The notes below the pieces were generated by a model. That model was not told the DNA's origin. It ran no database searches and saw only the letters and a program-made list of their open reading frames with translations. This document shows, in pieces, positions 1 to 9,102 of a DNA stretch of 53,740 bases (its first letter is position 1; the number at the start of each line of letters is the position of its first letter). The stretch is from an uncultured Lachnospiraceae bacterium (GTDB taxonomy: Bacteria; Bacillota; Clostridia; Lachnospirales; Lachnospiraceae), in the NCBI GenBank assembly GCA_910579615.1, contig CAJTUA010000027.1:1-53740 (forward strand). Reading direction: 5' to 3'. The translations under genes were made by a program, and so were the position numbers.

Positions 1-291
1 CAGAGAAAAGAACTTGGTATCATGCTCGGACTCGGCTACACCACAAAGGAGCTTATGGTACAGCTTGCAATGCGTATCATGCCCGCTGTGATCGTGGCGA
101 TTATCCTCGGCACTGTTGGTGCGGCGGCTGTGTTTCATGCGGTAATGGACGCTATGGTCGGCACAATACCTATAAATATCCCCATGATGATCGTTACAAT
201 TATAATTATGATACTGTTCTGCTTCGGCTGTGCGTATGTCGGTGCAGGCAGGATAAAGAAGATCTCTGTAACAGAGCTTATGGCCGAATAA
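1..291 (+). CDS. ABC transporter permease, FtsX-like C-terminal end (partial)
   Basis: The reading frame is open from the first base and stops at 289-291, so only the last 96 residues of a larger protein are here. It begins QRKELGIM-x-GLGYTTKEL, the cytoplasmic segment typical of FtsX/MacB-family permeases just before the final transmembrane helices. Two long hydrophobic stretches follow (AMRIMPAVIVAIILGTV and IPMMIVTIIIMILFCFG), then a short basic tail. Such permeases work with an ATPase in export, lipoprotein release or peptide-antibiotic resistance. The hydrolase and two-component system directly downstream fit a resistance or sensing module, but the ATPase is outside the window. The family call is firm; the substrate is unknown. 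Confidence 0.8.
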   Translation, partial: QRKELGIMLGLGYTTKELMVQLAMRIMPAVIVAIILGTVGAAAVFHAVMDAMVGTIPINIPMMIVTIIIMILFCFGCAYVGAGRIKKISVTELMAE

Positions 292-309
292 AGCGGGAGG
301 AATAATATT

Positions 310-2268
310 ATGAAGAAGATAACAGCGGCAATAGCAGCGATCATGATACTGGCGGCAATACCCGTTATGGCAGCTTACGGTGCAGACAAGGAAACGACGC
401 CTGTACAGACAGAGAAAAAAGCCGATACCGTTTCGGCAATAGGCTCGGTAAGCAAGATATTCTGTACGACTGCGGCATTACAGCTTTATGAGCAGGGACT
501 GCTCAACATTGACGCTCCCGTGACAGATTATGTCCCCGAATTTACAATGCAGGACGAGCGATATAAAGATATCACTGTGAGAATGCTTATGAATCACACT
601 TCCGGGCTTATGGGAATGGTATATGATGATATGATACTCTATGATGATATTGATACGACATATCATAACAGATTCATTGGACATCTGAAAAATTCACGTC
701 TGAAAGCTGCCCCTGGAACACTTGCGACTTACAGCAATGACGGTTTCACACTGCTTGAGATCGTGGTGGAACGTGTCAGCGGTGAAAGTTTTACCGATTA
801 TGTGGAGAATCATATCTCAAAGCCGCTCAAACTTGAAAACACCGGAACGGCTGCAAAAATGTACGGCAATAAGAATACGGCAAATATCTTTGTCGGCGGT
901 ATACCGTATGGTACGGACTATTGTATGGCATTCGGCTCGGGCGGCATCATGTCAACAGCACTGGAACTTTGCAAATTCGGCACGGCATTCTGGGGAGGTG
1001 ACGAGACTTTGCTCAGACAATCGTCAAAGGATGAAATGCAGAAGAACAATGCCCGTGACAAATATGAGAATGCATTCGGTCTCGGCTGGGATACCGTCGA
1101 TTGCAGTCAAAACTGGACGACAAGCAAGGACGTTCGGATCCTGTTCAAGGGCGGTTCGCTGTTACATCAGTACGCAGGACTTATGGTAGCTCCCGATGAA
1201 CAGATAAGCGTGTCGGTGACAATGAACGGCGCAAGTTCCGGCGGTGCGACGATGCTGACCGAATCGCTCATGATTTCCGCTCTTGCCCAAAAGGGCATAA
1301 CAGTCACTTTTGATGAACCAAAGGTAATGGAAACGGCGGACAAAGTTCCGGAAAAATATCTGAAAATGGCGGATATCTATGCGAGAGGGGACGGCATATT
1401 CAAGGTGGAGTTCCCCGACGGGAAGTATATGGGGATCACCGAGATCACAGCAGAAAACCCCAAGACAAAACGGTATATGTACACTGCTGATGACAGCTTT
1501 GTGCTTATGGACGGTGAACCCGATTCGGATAATTTTGTTCAGGCAGGCGCTCAGGAACTGCTCACATTTACCGAAAGGAACGGTAATACCTATATCTGCA
1601 AGTATGCAAATACCTATGCAGACGGCTTCGGACGGTATATCGATCTATCTTACTATCTGCAAAGAGTGGGGGAGTTTCATGTCAGCGACAGCGTTCAGCA
1701 GGCTTGGGCGCAGAGGAACGTCAAAAAATACTACATGACAAACATGAAGTATTCCAACGTTTTTTACAATGTAAGCCCCTGCGTTAAGCTGAATGTACCC
1801 GAGGGTATAAACGGCTGTGCGAAGTTTACGGGTGAGATGATTATGAAGACGATGAGTTTTACCAATGAAAATAAGGCGGAGGGCTTTGTTTTGATACCCG
1901 GCGAAGCAGGACGTGAGCTGAGCGATTTTGAAGTGTTCACCGAGAACGGCTGTGAATGCCTGCGCACAGGCGATCAGGCTATGATGTTGGTAAGTGAGGA
2001 TTCAATTTACAATCTTACGGCAGATATTCACGAAATAGCTCTTGAAACGGGACGGGCAAAGTGGTATAAGATAGGTGAGATGGACTTAAAGTCCGTTACC
2101 CTTGATATCCCCGAAAAGGCAGCAGTTTATATTTATGATAAGTTTGATAACGTGGTTTACTCAAGCTATATGAATGGCTATGGAAATCATGTGACACTTC
2201 CCGAAAGCGGAAAGATCGTATTCATAGGCGAGAGCGGCGAAAAGGTGGGTATTGGATGGAAGAAGTGA
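310..2268 (+). CDS. Secreted serine hydrolase, beta-lactamase/D-Ala-D-Ala peptidase family
   Basis: A 652-residue protein with an N-terminal signal peptide (MKKITAAIAAIMILAAIPVMA). The catalytic S-x-x-K is SVSK at residues 46-49 and the second motif Y-S-N is at 141-143, as in class C beta-lactamases and related esterases and peptidases. The C-terminal half (from about residue 340) is a beta-rich extension of unknown role. Oddly, SVSK follows the signal peptide after only about 25 residues, whereas relatives normally carry about 60 residues of beta-sheet before it; the linker reads as if the signal had been joined straight to the segment just before SxxK. It starts 18 bp after the permease and overlaps the upstream alternative start of the response regulator, so the four genes probably form one operon. 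It may act on peptidoglycan or peptides; beta-lactam hydrolysis is not shown. Confidence 0.8.
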   Translation: MKKITAAIAAIMILAAIPVMAAYGADKETTPVQTEKKADTVSAIGSVSKIFCTTAALQLYEQGLLNIDAPVTDYVPEFTMQDERYKDITVRMLMNHTSGLMGMVYDDMILYDDIDTTYHNRFIGHLKNSRLKAAPGTLATYSNDGFTLLEIVVERVSGESFTDYVENHISKPLKLENTGTAAKMYGNKNTANIFVGGIPYGTDYCMAFGSGGIMSTALELCKFGTAFWGGDETLLRQSSKDEMQKNNARDKYENAFGLGWDTVDCSQNWTTSKDVRILFKGGSLLHQYAGLMVAPDEQISVSVTMNGASSGGATMLTESLMISALAQKGITVTFDEPKVMETADKVPEKYLKMADIYARGDGIFKVEFPDGKYMGITEITAENPKTKRYMYTADDSFVLMDGEPDSDNFVQAGAQELLTFTERNGNTYICKYANTYADGFGRYIDLSYYLQRVGEFHVSDSVQQAWAQRNVKKYYMTNMKYSNVFYNVSPCVKLNVPEGINGCAKFTGEMIMKTMSFTNENKAEGFVLIPGEAGRELSDFEVFTENGCECLRTGDQAMMLVSEDSIYNLTADIHEIALETGRAKWYKIGEMDLKSVTLDIPEKAAVYIYDKFDNVVYSSYMNGYGNHVTLPESGKIVFIGESGEKVGIGWKK

Positions 2269-2272
2269 TCGT

Positions 2273-2986
2273 ATGGATTATAAGTGCCTGATGATAGACG
2301 ATGATGAGATCATTGCCGAAAACACGGCGGAGTATTTTAATGCGTTCGATATAAAAACGGCTTATGTTACAAGCTATGGGAATGCGGTGGACTTCCTTGC
2401 AAAGAACACCGTTTCTCTGCTGCTTTTAGATATAAACCTCGGGGACAAGTCTGGCTTTGAACTGTGTAAGAGTATAAGGAGCGAATACAATATGCCTATC
2501 CTTTTCATCAGTGCCCGTACAAGTGATGACGATGTGCTTATGGCACTTAATGTTGGCGGGGATGATTATATCAAAAAGCCTTTCAAGATGAATATTCTCC
2601 TTGCAAAGGTCAGGGCTATTCTGAACAGATACGAAAGTACACAGTCTGTCGTGAAAGAATCGCCTAAAGCGACAAGCAACAGAAAAATACAGATCATTGA
2701 CGGTCTGTTTTTTGAGACACAGTCGCACTGCATAAGCAAAAACGGAGAACAGATCACGCTGAAAGCTCTTGAATACAAAATGCTGTTCTATTTTCTGGAG
2801 CATAGAGGAAAGGTCATAACAAAGGACGAGTTCTTGCAGAATGTGTGGGAAGACGAGTGCGTCGGTGAGGGTACGGTTGCGGTGCATATCCGTCATCTTC
2901 GGGAAAAGCTCGAAGCCGACCCGAATGAGCCGGAGATCATAAAAACTGTCTGGGGCGTAGGATATATCATGGGTGAAATGTCATGA
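2273..2986 (+). CDS. Response regulator, OmpR/PhoB family
   Basis: A receiver domain (residues 1-120) with the acidic cluster IDDDE at 8-12, phospho-acceptor D53 in LLLLDIN and the KP pair in DYIKKPFK is followed by a winged-helix DNA-binding domain ending in TVWGVGYIM. I chose ATG 2273 (MDYKCLMIDDDE) because it places the receiver start as in the family. An in-frame ATG at 2252 inside the hydrolase gene would add seven residues. The next gene overlaps by four bases (ATGA), so kinase and regulator are translationally coupled. It probably controls the permease/hydrolase module. Confidence 0.9.
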   Translation: MDYKCLMIDDDEIIAENTAEYFNAFDIKTAYVTSYGNAVDFLAKNTVSLLLLDINLGDKSGFELCKSIRSEYNMPILFISARTSDDDVLMALNVGGDDYIKKPFKMNILLAKVRAILNRYESTQSVVKESPKATSNRKIQIIDGLFFETQSHCISKNGEQITLKALEYKMLFYFLEHRGKVITKDEFLQNVWEDECVGEGTVAVHIRHLREKLEADPNEPEIIKTVWGVGYIMGEMS

Positions 2987-4236
2987 GGTACGGAAGAACG
3001 CTTATTCTTCTTGCGATGCTCGTTGCCTGCTGTATCGGGATATTTGCCTTGACGGGCAGGCAAAAATATATGCCAAACATCGTCCTGCAAAATGATATTG
3101 CTGAAACAGTAAGAGAAAATATGAATGACCTTGCTGTTCTTGAAGAAAAGTTTCCCGATACCGATATACTTGTGTTTGATAGGGAGGGTTTCTGCATCTA
3201 TCCCGAGGGCGAAAACTTAACGCTCACGAAATCGAGAAATAACGGCGAACTGTGTCTTGCGGTGACGGACGGTGACAGATTTCTTGCAACAGCGGCGATA
3301 CCCGACCCGTCTTTTTCGGGGTATAACAAGGCTTTTGACCAACTGACCTGTGCGGCTGTAATACTGTTTCTTATCATGGTAACGGCGGCAGTATCGTTCT
3401 ATCTGTATATCGGCAGGAACATCTTAAAGCCATTCCGCAAGATGAAAGAGTTTGCAGGCAGGATATCAATGGGCAATCTCGACAGTCCTCTTGAAATGGA
3501 GCGCAGCAATCTGTTTGGGGTTTTCACCGAGAGCTTTGATATCATGCGTGAGGAATTGAGAGCATCAAAAGCCAGAGAAACAGAACTCAAACGAAAAGAA
3601 AAAGAGCTTGTTGCTGAGCTGAGTCACGACCTGAAAACGCCTATTACGGGTATCAACACAATCTGCGATGTGCTGAGCCTGAAAGTACAGGATAAATATG
3701 TTCTTGGCAAGGTTGAGGGCATACGGAAGAAGACACAGCAGATGGAACTTCTCGTCACGGATCTGCTGACTGCCGCACTTGACGATCTTGGCGAGATGAC
3801 CGTGAACTGCACTGATGAAAATGCGGCTGTGCTGTATGATATCATCCGGGCGGCGGATACACGCTCTCTTGTGAGAAGGAGTACGATACCCGAATGTATG
3901 ATACACATTGACATAAAACGTATGGAGCAAATTATCGGAAACATTATCGGTAATTCTTATAAATATGCCAATACTCCCATAGACATTGCGTGTGCTTCGG
4001 GCAAAGACTATCTGAAACTGTCGATTACCGATTACGGCGAGGGCGTTCCGGCTGACGAGCTTGATCTTATCATGAACAAATATTACCGTGGCAAGAACGT
4101 AAAAGATTCCGACATCGACGGCAGCGGTCTGGGGCTGTATATCGCTTCGGTTCTTATGGCTAAAATGAACGGTGAACTTATATGTTCAAGCAAGGGGAAA
4201 GGATTGACAGTGACTTTGATGGTTCTGCTGTCGTAG
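2983..4236 (+). CDS. Sensor histidine kinase (HAMP/HisKA/HATPase)
   Basis: A 417-residue membrane kinase. There is one N-terminal transmembrane segment (about 7-24), an extracytoplasmic sensor of roughly 95 residues, a second membrane segment (122-144), a HAMP linker, the H-box ELSHDLKTPI with H215, the N-box NIIGNSYKYA, and G-boxes DYGEGV and GSGLGLYIA. It overlaps the response regulator stop codon by four bases. The small sensor and the neighbouring FtsX-like permease resemble cell-envelope or antibiotic-sensing systems, but the signal cannot be read from sequence. Confidence 0.9.
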   Translation: MRYGRTLILLAMLVACCIGIFALTGRQKYMPNIVLQNDIAETVRENMNDLAVLEEKFPDTDILVFDREGFCIYPEGENLTLTKSRNNGELCLAVTDGDRFLATAAIPDPSFSGYNKAFDQLTCAAVILFLIMVTAAVSFYLYIGRNILKPFRKMKEFAGRISMGNLDSPLEMERSNLFGVFTESFDIMREELRASKARETELKRKEKELVAELSHDLKTPITGINTICDVLSLKVQDKYVLGKVEGIRKKTQQMELLVTDLLTAALDDLGEMTVNCTDENAAVLYDIIRAADTRSLVRRSTIPECMIHIDIKRMEQIIGNIIGNSYKYANTPIDIACASGKDYLKLSITDYGEGVPADELDLIMNKYYRGKNVKDSDIDGSGLGLYIASVLMAKMNGELICSSKGKGLTVTLMVLLS

Positions 4237-4353
4237 TTTATTGTATAATGTATCAGAAATAATTGAAAGAGAAATGGCGGCAGTAATCAAAATTGGGACA
4301 AAAAAGGGTCAGTAAGGCGGATAAACCGCCCGCAAACCTTGAAAATACGATAT

Positions 4354-4405
4354 AAAAGTGCAACTGGCATCAAATTTCCGACATTTGGTATCAGATTGCA
4401 CTTTT
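4354..4405 (+). terminator. Long imperfect hairpin terminator after the two-component operon
   Basis: AAAAGTGCAA (4354-4363) pairs with TTGCACTTTT (4396-4405). Inside, CTG pairs with CAG and CAAAT with ATTTG around a short loop, and the 3' arm runs into a T stretch. It lies 118 bp after the kinase stop. A smaller GGCGG/CCGCC hairpin without a T tract lies just upstream at 4316-4330. Confidence 0.65.
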
Positions 4406-4426
4406 TCTATTTTTCTGTGGTATACT
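4397..4426 (+). promoter_or_regulatory. Promoter for the ABC exporter cluster
   Basis: TTGCAC (4397-4402), an 18-bp spacer and TATACT (4421-4426). The -35 box sits in the 3' arm of the preceding terminator hairpin. A GGGAGG ribosome binding site and an ATG follow at 4458-4470. Confidence 0.6.
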
Positions 4427-4469
4427 GCAAGTTAGAAAACAACACAGAAAAAAATAAGGGAGGTTTTGG

Positions 4470-5292
4470 ATGAAAACAAAGAAAGAGGAAATACAAAACG
4501 GAAAAGACAAGGGAAAACCAGAAAACCAAAGAAACCGAAAAATTGCAGAAAGTCAGAAAGAGAAGGAGCGTGCAAAAGAAAAAATATCAACAGCAAACGC
4601 AGAATGTGCAGATACAAAGCAAGCGAGCAAAGAGCAGAACAAGGAACAAGAACAAAAACAAAAACACGGGAAACAGAATGAAAAGAAACCGAAGAAATAT
4701 TCCCGCGTTGGCAGTATCCTCTGGGCAACCAAAAACCTGTGGAGGATTGACCAAAACTTCGTATTTTTTATCTTTGCTTCGGTTGTGCCTGCCGTACTTC
4801 TTCCGCTTGTGGAAGCGTATTTTCCGAAAGTGCTTTTGGATCGGATTGGGGAGGGAAAGTCATTTTCGCGTATGGTAGGAATTATGGGGGGCTTTCTTCT
4901 TGCAATCACACTGCTGCGCATCTTCAAAAAGTTTTTGGAAAGCCGGTGTTCGGCGCGGATTTATTATTTTGCCAGTGTTTATCAGGCAGCGATGGGAAAC
5001 TTTCAGAACTATGAGATGGATTTTGAGACGACGGAGAAACAGGATTTTAAGAAAATCAGCGGTTATGCGTGGGAGGACGCGACGGCGGGCAGATGCTTGC
5101 AGGGAAGCTGACGGTTGGGGAATTTGTTTTTATTTTGGATTGCTTGGCGGGATTGCAGGATATCTGCGTGGGATTTTTAAGGATATAGCAGCGCTTGCCA
5201 ACTATGCGGGAAAAATTGCATACTACCGTGACTTTTTTCATTATCCGAGCCTTTCGAATCACGGGGAAGGCTACATACTAAATTTAAAATGA
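4470..5292 (+). pseudogene. Degraded ABC exporter, paralogue of the next gene
   Basis: The frame starting at 4470 has a good ribosome binding site (GGGAGG) and an unusual Lys/Glu/Gln-rich leader of about 75 residues. From KKYSRVGSILWATKNLW onward it aligns by eye with the start of the protein at 5306, as far as GYAWEDATAG. There the sequence jumps to the equivalent of the last transmembrane helices (MLAGKLTVGEFVF), skipping roughly 150 codons, and the frame is lost, giving a stop near 5109. After a second frame change the match resumes as GGIAGYLRGIFKDIAALANY and ends at NHGEGY before the nucleotide-binding domain, which is absent. At least one internal deletion, two frame changes and loss of the ATPase domain make a working transporter very unlikely. 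The charged leader could still be translated. Confidence 0.85.
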
Positions 5293-5305
5293 GGAGGATA
5301 TTATT

Positions 5306-7180
5306 TTGAAAGAAAAAACAAAACGAAAATATTCCCGTTTCGGCAGCATCACCTGGGCATTGAAAAAGCTCTGGGTACTTGACCGGAAATTTGTATTTTT
5401 TATTGTTGCCACAGTGCCGCTTTCCATTATTTGCCCACTGGTTAAGGAATATTTCCCGAAAATACTTTTGGACAGCATCGGGGCGGGGAAAAATTTCAGG
5501 CAGCTTTTTGGAATCTGTGCCGGATTTTTTGGTATTCTGACGGTTTTGGAAATCGCAAAGGCATGGGTGGATAACCGCTGCGACGCGAGGCATTATTACC
5601 CGACATCGGTCTGCCAGACACAGATGTCGGAATATGAGGACTACCGGGCGGATTATCAGATAACGGAGAAGCAGACGTTTAAGGAAAACAGGGGCTATGC
5701 GTGGCAGGATGCCTGCCAGGGGAACTGTTCGATGGAGTTTGTGTGGAGGGATATTTCCGAGATGTTCATCCACCTGTTTGGTTTTCTCACTTACACATCC
5801 CTCCTTGTGGTTTTGAACCCGGTCATTTTTGCCGTGGTAGCAGCGGTGTCCGTGGCATCCTATTTCACAACGCGCCTTCAGCCGGTCTACTATGAAAAAC
5901 ATAAGAAAAACTGGGAGAAGGAAATCCGGAAAAAGGATTATCTGCAAAGGCTTTCCTTGGATTTCCCGCGGGCGAAAGATATCAAGCTTTATGGGCTGGA
6001 GGACTGGCTTGATAAAATGATGCGGGATTACCAGGGCTTTATCCTGATGTGGAACAAACGATGCAGCCTGCGTGGGCTTTTTGCCTCGTTTCTCTCAGCG
6101 CTTATGGCGGTTTTGCAGAACGGCGTGGCATATCTGGTGCTCATTGGAACTTTGCTTGCAGGAGAGATTACGGTTGGTGAATTTGTTTTTTATTTCGCCC
6201 TGGTGGGCGGCATTGCAAATTTTTTGCAGGGAATTATCGGGGATGTGGCAAGGCTGAACACACGCGCCGACAAGATTGCCTATTATCAGACATTTTATGA
6301 TTCGCCGGATATTTTTAACCATGGTGAAGGCTGTGCGCTTCCTACAGCTCCGGTTGCGGTTGAGTTTTGCGACGTGTGGTACCGCTATGACGGCGCGAAG
6401 GACTACACGTTAAAGGGAGTGAACCTGACAATAAAGGCGGGGGAAAAACTGGCATTGGTCGGTGTCAACGGCGCGGGAAAAACAACGTTGGTCAAGCTTT
6501 TGTGCGGGCTTTACAAGCCGCAGAAAGGGAAGATTTTCGTTGGTGGAAGGGAGATTTCCGAATACAATATCGAGGAATATTATTCCTTAATTTCGGCAGT
6601 GTTCCAGGAAATCCGCGGGGTTGCGTTTACGGTTTTTGAATTTGTGGCAAGCTCCGATTTGGAACGTCCGTCCGCAGAGGATGACGCAGTGAAGGCAATG
6701 CAGGCCGCAGGGATTTATGAAAAGGTGATAAGTCTGCCAAACGGCATACAAACGCATCTGATGAAGGGGATATATGATGATGGTGTGGATTTTTCGGGCG
6801 GGGAAATGCAAAAGCTTGTGTTGGCGCGCGCGATTTACAAGGACGGGAAAATCCTCGTACTTGACGAGCCGACGGCGGCGCTTGACCCGATTGCAGAAAA
6901 TAATTTGTACTTAAAGTATCAGGAACTGACGAAAGGGAAAACTTCCGTTTATATTTCCCACCGTTTCGCCTCGACACGTTTTTGCGACCGCATTGTGCTG
7001 TTGGAGGGTGGTGTGATTCAGGAGAGCGGCACCCACGGGGAACTGATGGAGGCGAACGGGCAGTATGCCCATATGTTCGAGGTGCAAAGCCAGTATTACC
7101 GCGAAAATCCACACCGGAATGCAGAGAGCCAAAAGGCTTATGGCAAGGAGGAACACAACGCCGCTTTCGCGGCAGAATGA
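5306..7180 (+). CDS. ABC exporter half-transporter (TMD-NBD)
   Basis: A 624-residue fused permease/ATPase. The start is TTG at 5306 behind GAGGAGG (5291-5297). The transmembrane domain fills residues 1 to about 330. The nucleotide-binding domain has Walker A GVNGAGKTT (386-394), signature FSGGEMQK (496-503), Walker B ILVLDEP (516-522) and an H-loop YISHR. It ends 6 bp before the next half-transporter, so the two probably form a heterodimeric exporter. The degraded copy just upstream shows this gene was duplicated. No precursor peptide or biosynthetic gene lies beside it, so the cargo (peptide, drug or lipid) is unknown. Confidence 0.9.
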   Translation: MKEKTKRKYSRFGSITWALKKLWVLDRKFVFFIVATVPLSIICPLVKEYFPKILLDSIGAGKNFRQLFGICAGFFGILTVLEIAKAWVDNRCDARHYYPTSVCQTQMSEYEDYRADYQITEKQTFKENRGYAWQDACQGNCSMEFVWRDISEMFIHLFGFLTYTSLLVVLNPVIFAVVAAVSVASYFTTRLQPVYYEKHKKNWEKEIRKKDYLQRLSLDFPRAKDIKLYGLEDWLDKMMRDYQGFILMWNKRCSLRGLFASFLSALMAVLQNGVAYLVLIGTLLAGEITVGEFVFYFALVGGIANFLQGIIGDVARLNTRADKIAYYQTFYDSPDIFNHGEGCALPTAPVAVEFCDVWYRYDGAKDYTLKGVNLTIKAGEKLALVGVNGAGKTTLVKLLCGLYKPQKGKIFVGGREISEYNIEEYYSLISAVFQEIRGVAFTVFEFVASSDLERPSAEDDAVKAMQAAGIYEKVISLPNGIQTHLMKGIYDDGVDFSGGEMQKLVLARAIYKDGKILVLDEPTAALDPIAENNLYLKYQELTKGKTSVYISHRFASTRFCDRIVLLEGGVIQESGTHGELMEANGQYAHMFEVQSQYYRENPHRNAESQKAYGKEEHNAAFAAE

Positions 7181-7186
7181 GAGGGA

Positions 7187-8992
7187 ATGATGTACCGATA
7201 TACAACAACAAAAAAGGCGTTTGCCCGCTATCACGCCTACAATCCAAAATATTTTCCGCTTGTTTTCCTTAAGATTGTTTTTGAGCGGATTTCGCCTTAT
7301 TTTAATCTCTGGATGTCCGCGGAGATTGTGACGGCGCTGTATGAGGGGCGGGAGAGAAACACGCTGTATTTTCTTGTAGCAGTCACGCTTTTTGGCAATT
7401 TTTTTGTGCAGGCAGCCGGGGCGGTGCTCCGCCGGATTTCCGAGACCGCAAGGGAGGTATTAGACAACAATGAAGCGGCGGCATTTTACCGTAAGACGCT
7501 CTCGCTTGATTATAATAAAATGGAAAATCCGCAGATTCATCTGCTGCGGCGCAAAATTCAGGAAAATTCGTTTATCAACAGCTATGGCGTAGTATTTATG
7601 CGGAATTTGCTTGAGATGCTTTTTTCTTCGGCAATTGATATTGTATTTTCTGCCGTGCTTTTTGTGGAGATGATATCCTTTCTTGCAGCGGTGCCGTTTC
7701 GGTGGTTCGGTGTTTTCCTGATATTGCTGATGGCAGGGTTCGTTGTGGCAAATACTATTTTACAGGCGAAAAACGGGGGGAAAAGTGCCGTGTACTGGGA
7801 CCAGATTTCCGCTGTGATGTTGGAGGAAAACCGGATTTCACAGGGCTATATGATGGCGGGGATGGACAACCGTATTTACAGGCAGCAGCTGATTGTAAAC
7901 CGGGTCTATGAAAAGAGCAACAAGGCGCATTTGCAGGTGTTTTCTAAGGTGCGCACAAAGGTTTTTTCGCTGTCGCTGCCAAATATGGTTTTGTTTAAGC
8001 TTTCGGAGCTCTGCTCCTACCTGGTGATTTGTTTTTACTGTGTGATTGGCGCGTTCCCGGTGGGAAGCCTGATTAAGTATGTAGGATATCTGGGGAAAAT
8101 CACAGGGGGCGTAAGCACGATTTCCTATGCTTTAAATTCGTTAAAGACGAACGAGCAATTTTTGGAAACTTACCTGGAATATTTTGCGGTTGCAAATGAT
8201 ATGTATCAGGGCAGCCTCGCAGTGGAGAAGCGCAGCGACAAGCAGTTTGAGGTTGATTTTTGTAATGTGGGCTTCCGGTACGCAGGGATGCAGGATGCGG
8301 CGCTAAAAAATATTAACCTGAAATTAAAGGTAGGGGAACGCCTCGCCGTCGTCGGGCAAAACGGCAGCGGAAAGACAACCTTTATCAAGCTTTTGTGCCG
8401 CCTGTACGACCCGACGGAAGGGGAAATTTTCATGAATGATTTTAATATCCGCAAGTACGATTACAGGCAGTATCTTGATTTGTTCTCCGTGGTATTCCAG
8501 GATTATAATCTGCTTGCCCTGCCGCTTGGCAATAATGTGGCATCAGCGCCAGAGTGGGATAAGGAAAAGGCAAAAAGGCTTCTTTGCGAGGTTGGCTTTG
8601 GGGAGCGGTATGAAACGATGCCCGCTGGACTTGATACGCCATTGTACAAGGAGTTTGACGAGGAGGGCGTAAATGTTTCCGGTGGGGAAGCGCAGAAGAT
8701 TGCGCTTGCGAGGGCATTGTACAAAGATGCGCCGTTCATTATCTTAGATGAGCCGACGGCGGCGCTTGACCCGATTGCCGAGGCGGAGATTTATGCGAAG
8801 TTTGATGAGATTGTGGGGGATAAGACGGCAATTTATATCAGCCACCGACTTTCCTCCTGCCGTTTCTGCGATAAGATTGCCGTGTTTGATGGCGGAAGGA
8901 TTGTGCAGGTTGGCACGCATGAGGAACTGCTTCGCGATACGAAGGGGAAATATTATGAACTTTGGCAGGCGCAGGCGCAGTACTATGCGTAG
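7187..8992 (+). CDS. ABC exporter half-transporter (TMD-NBD), partner of the preceding gene
   Basis: A 601-residue half-transporter: six-helix membrane domain, then Walker A GQNGSGKTT, signature VSGGEAQK, Walker B FIILDEPTAALD and H-loop YISHR. Two adjacent ATGs (7187 and 7190) follow GAGAGGGA; the second has slightly better spacing. It follows the 5306 gene by 6 bp, a layout typical of heterodimeric exporters. Both partners keep the Walker B glutamate, so there is no obvious degenerate ATP site. No terminator is evident after the stop. Confidence 0.9.
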   Translation: MMYRYTTTKKAFARYHAYNPKYFPLVFLKIVFERISPYFNLWMSAEIVTALYEGRERNTLYFLVAVTLFGNFFVQAAGAVLRRISETAREVLDNNEAAAFYRKTLSLDYNKMENPQIHLLRRKIQENSFINSYGVVFMRNLLEMLFSSAIDIVFSAVLFVEMISFLAAVPFRWFGVFLILLMAGFVVANTILQAKNGGKSAVYWDQISAVMLEENRISQGYMMAGMDNRIYRQQLIVNRVYEKSNKAHLQVFSKVRTKVFSLSLPNMVLFKLSELCSYLVICFYCVIGAFPVGSLIKYVGYLGKITGGVSTISYALNSLKTNEQFLETYLEYFAVANDMYQGSLAVEKRSDKQFEVDFCNVGFRYAGMQDAALKNINLKLKVGERLAVVGQNGSGKTTFIKLLCRLYDPTEGEIFMNDFNIRKYDYRQYLDLFSVVFQDYNLLALPLGNNVASAPEWDKEKAKRLLCEVGFGERYETMPAGLDTPLYKEFDEEGVNVSGGEAQKIALARALYKDAPFIILDEPTAALDPIAEAEIYAKFDEIVGDKTAIYISHRLSSCRFCDKIAVFDGGRIVQVGTHEELLRDTKGKYYELWQAQAQYYA

Positions 8993-9026
8993 GTTGAAAA
9001 AAAGGGTTTCTTTTTCGGGCAGGGTA

Positions 9027-9035
9027 TGCTATAAT
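9027..9035 (+). promoter_or_regulatory. Extended -10 promoter upstream of the RNA array
   Basis: TGCTATAAT at 9027-9035 is a perfect extended -10 element. No good -35 lies at the usual distance (TTCTTT at 9008 is weak), which an extended -10 tolerates. It points at the Rpn relic and, 360 bp further on, the tRNA-like array and the Ro-like gene. No nearer promoter for the array was found. Confidence 0.5.
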
Positions 9036-9102
9036 AAAGTTATACAAAGCCAGCAAAAACAGTAAAATTTTCTCCGCTTCCTGGCTGTTGGGGGAGGCAG
9101 GG

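Noticed and set aside
722..1189. Second reading frames inside the beta-lactamase-family gene and similar overlapping frames elsewhere
   Set aside because: They lie in shifted frames of well-supported genes and have no starts or motifs of their own.
5306..8992. Lantibiotic or RiPP export cluster
   Set aside because: The exporters lack an N-terminal peptidase domain, and no precursor or modification enzyme was found nearby.
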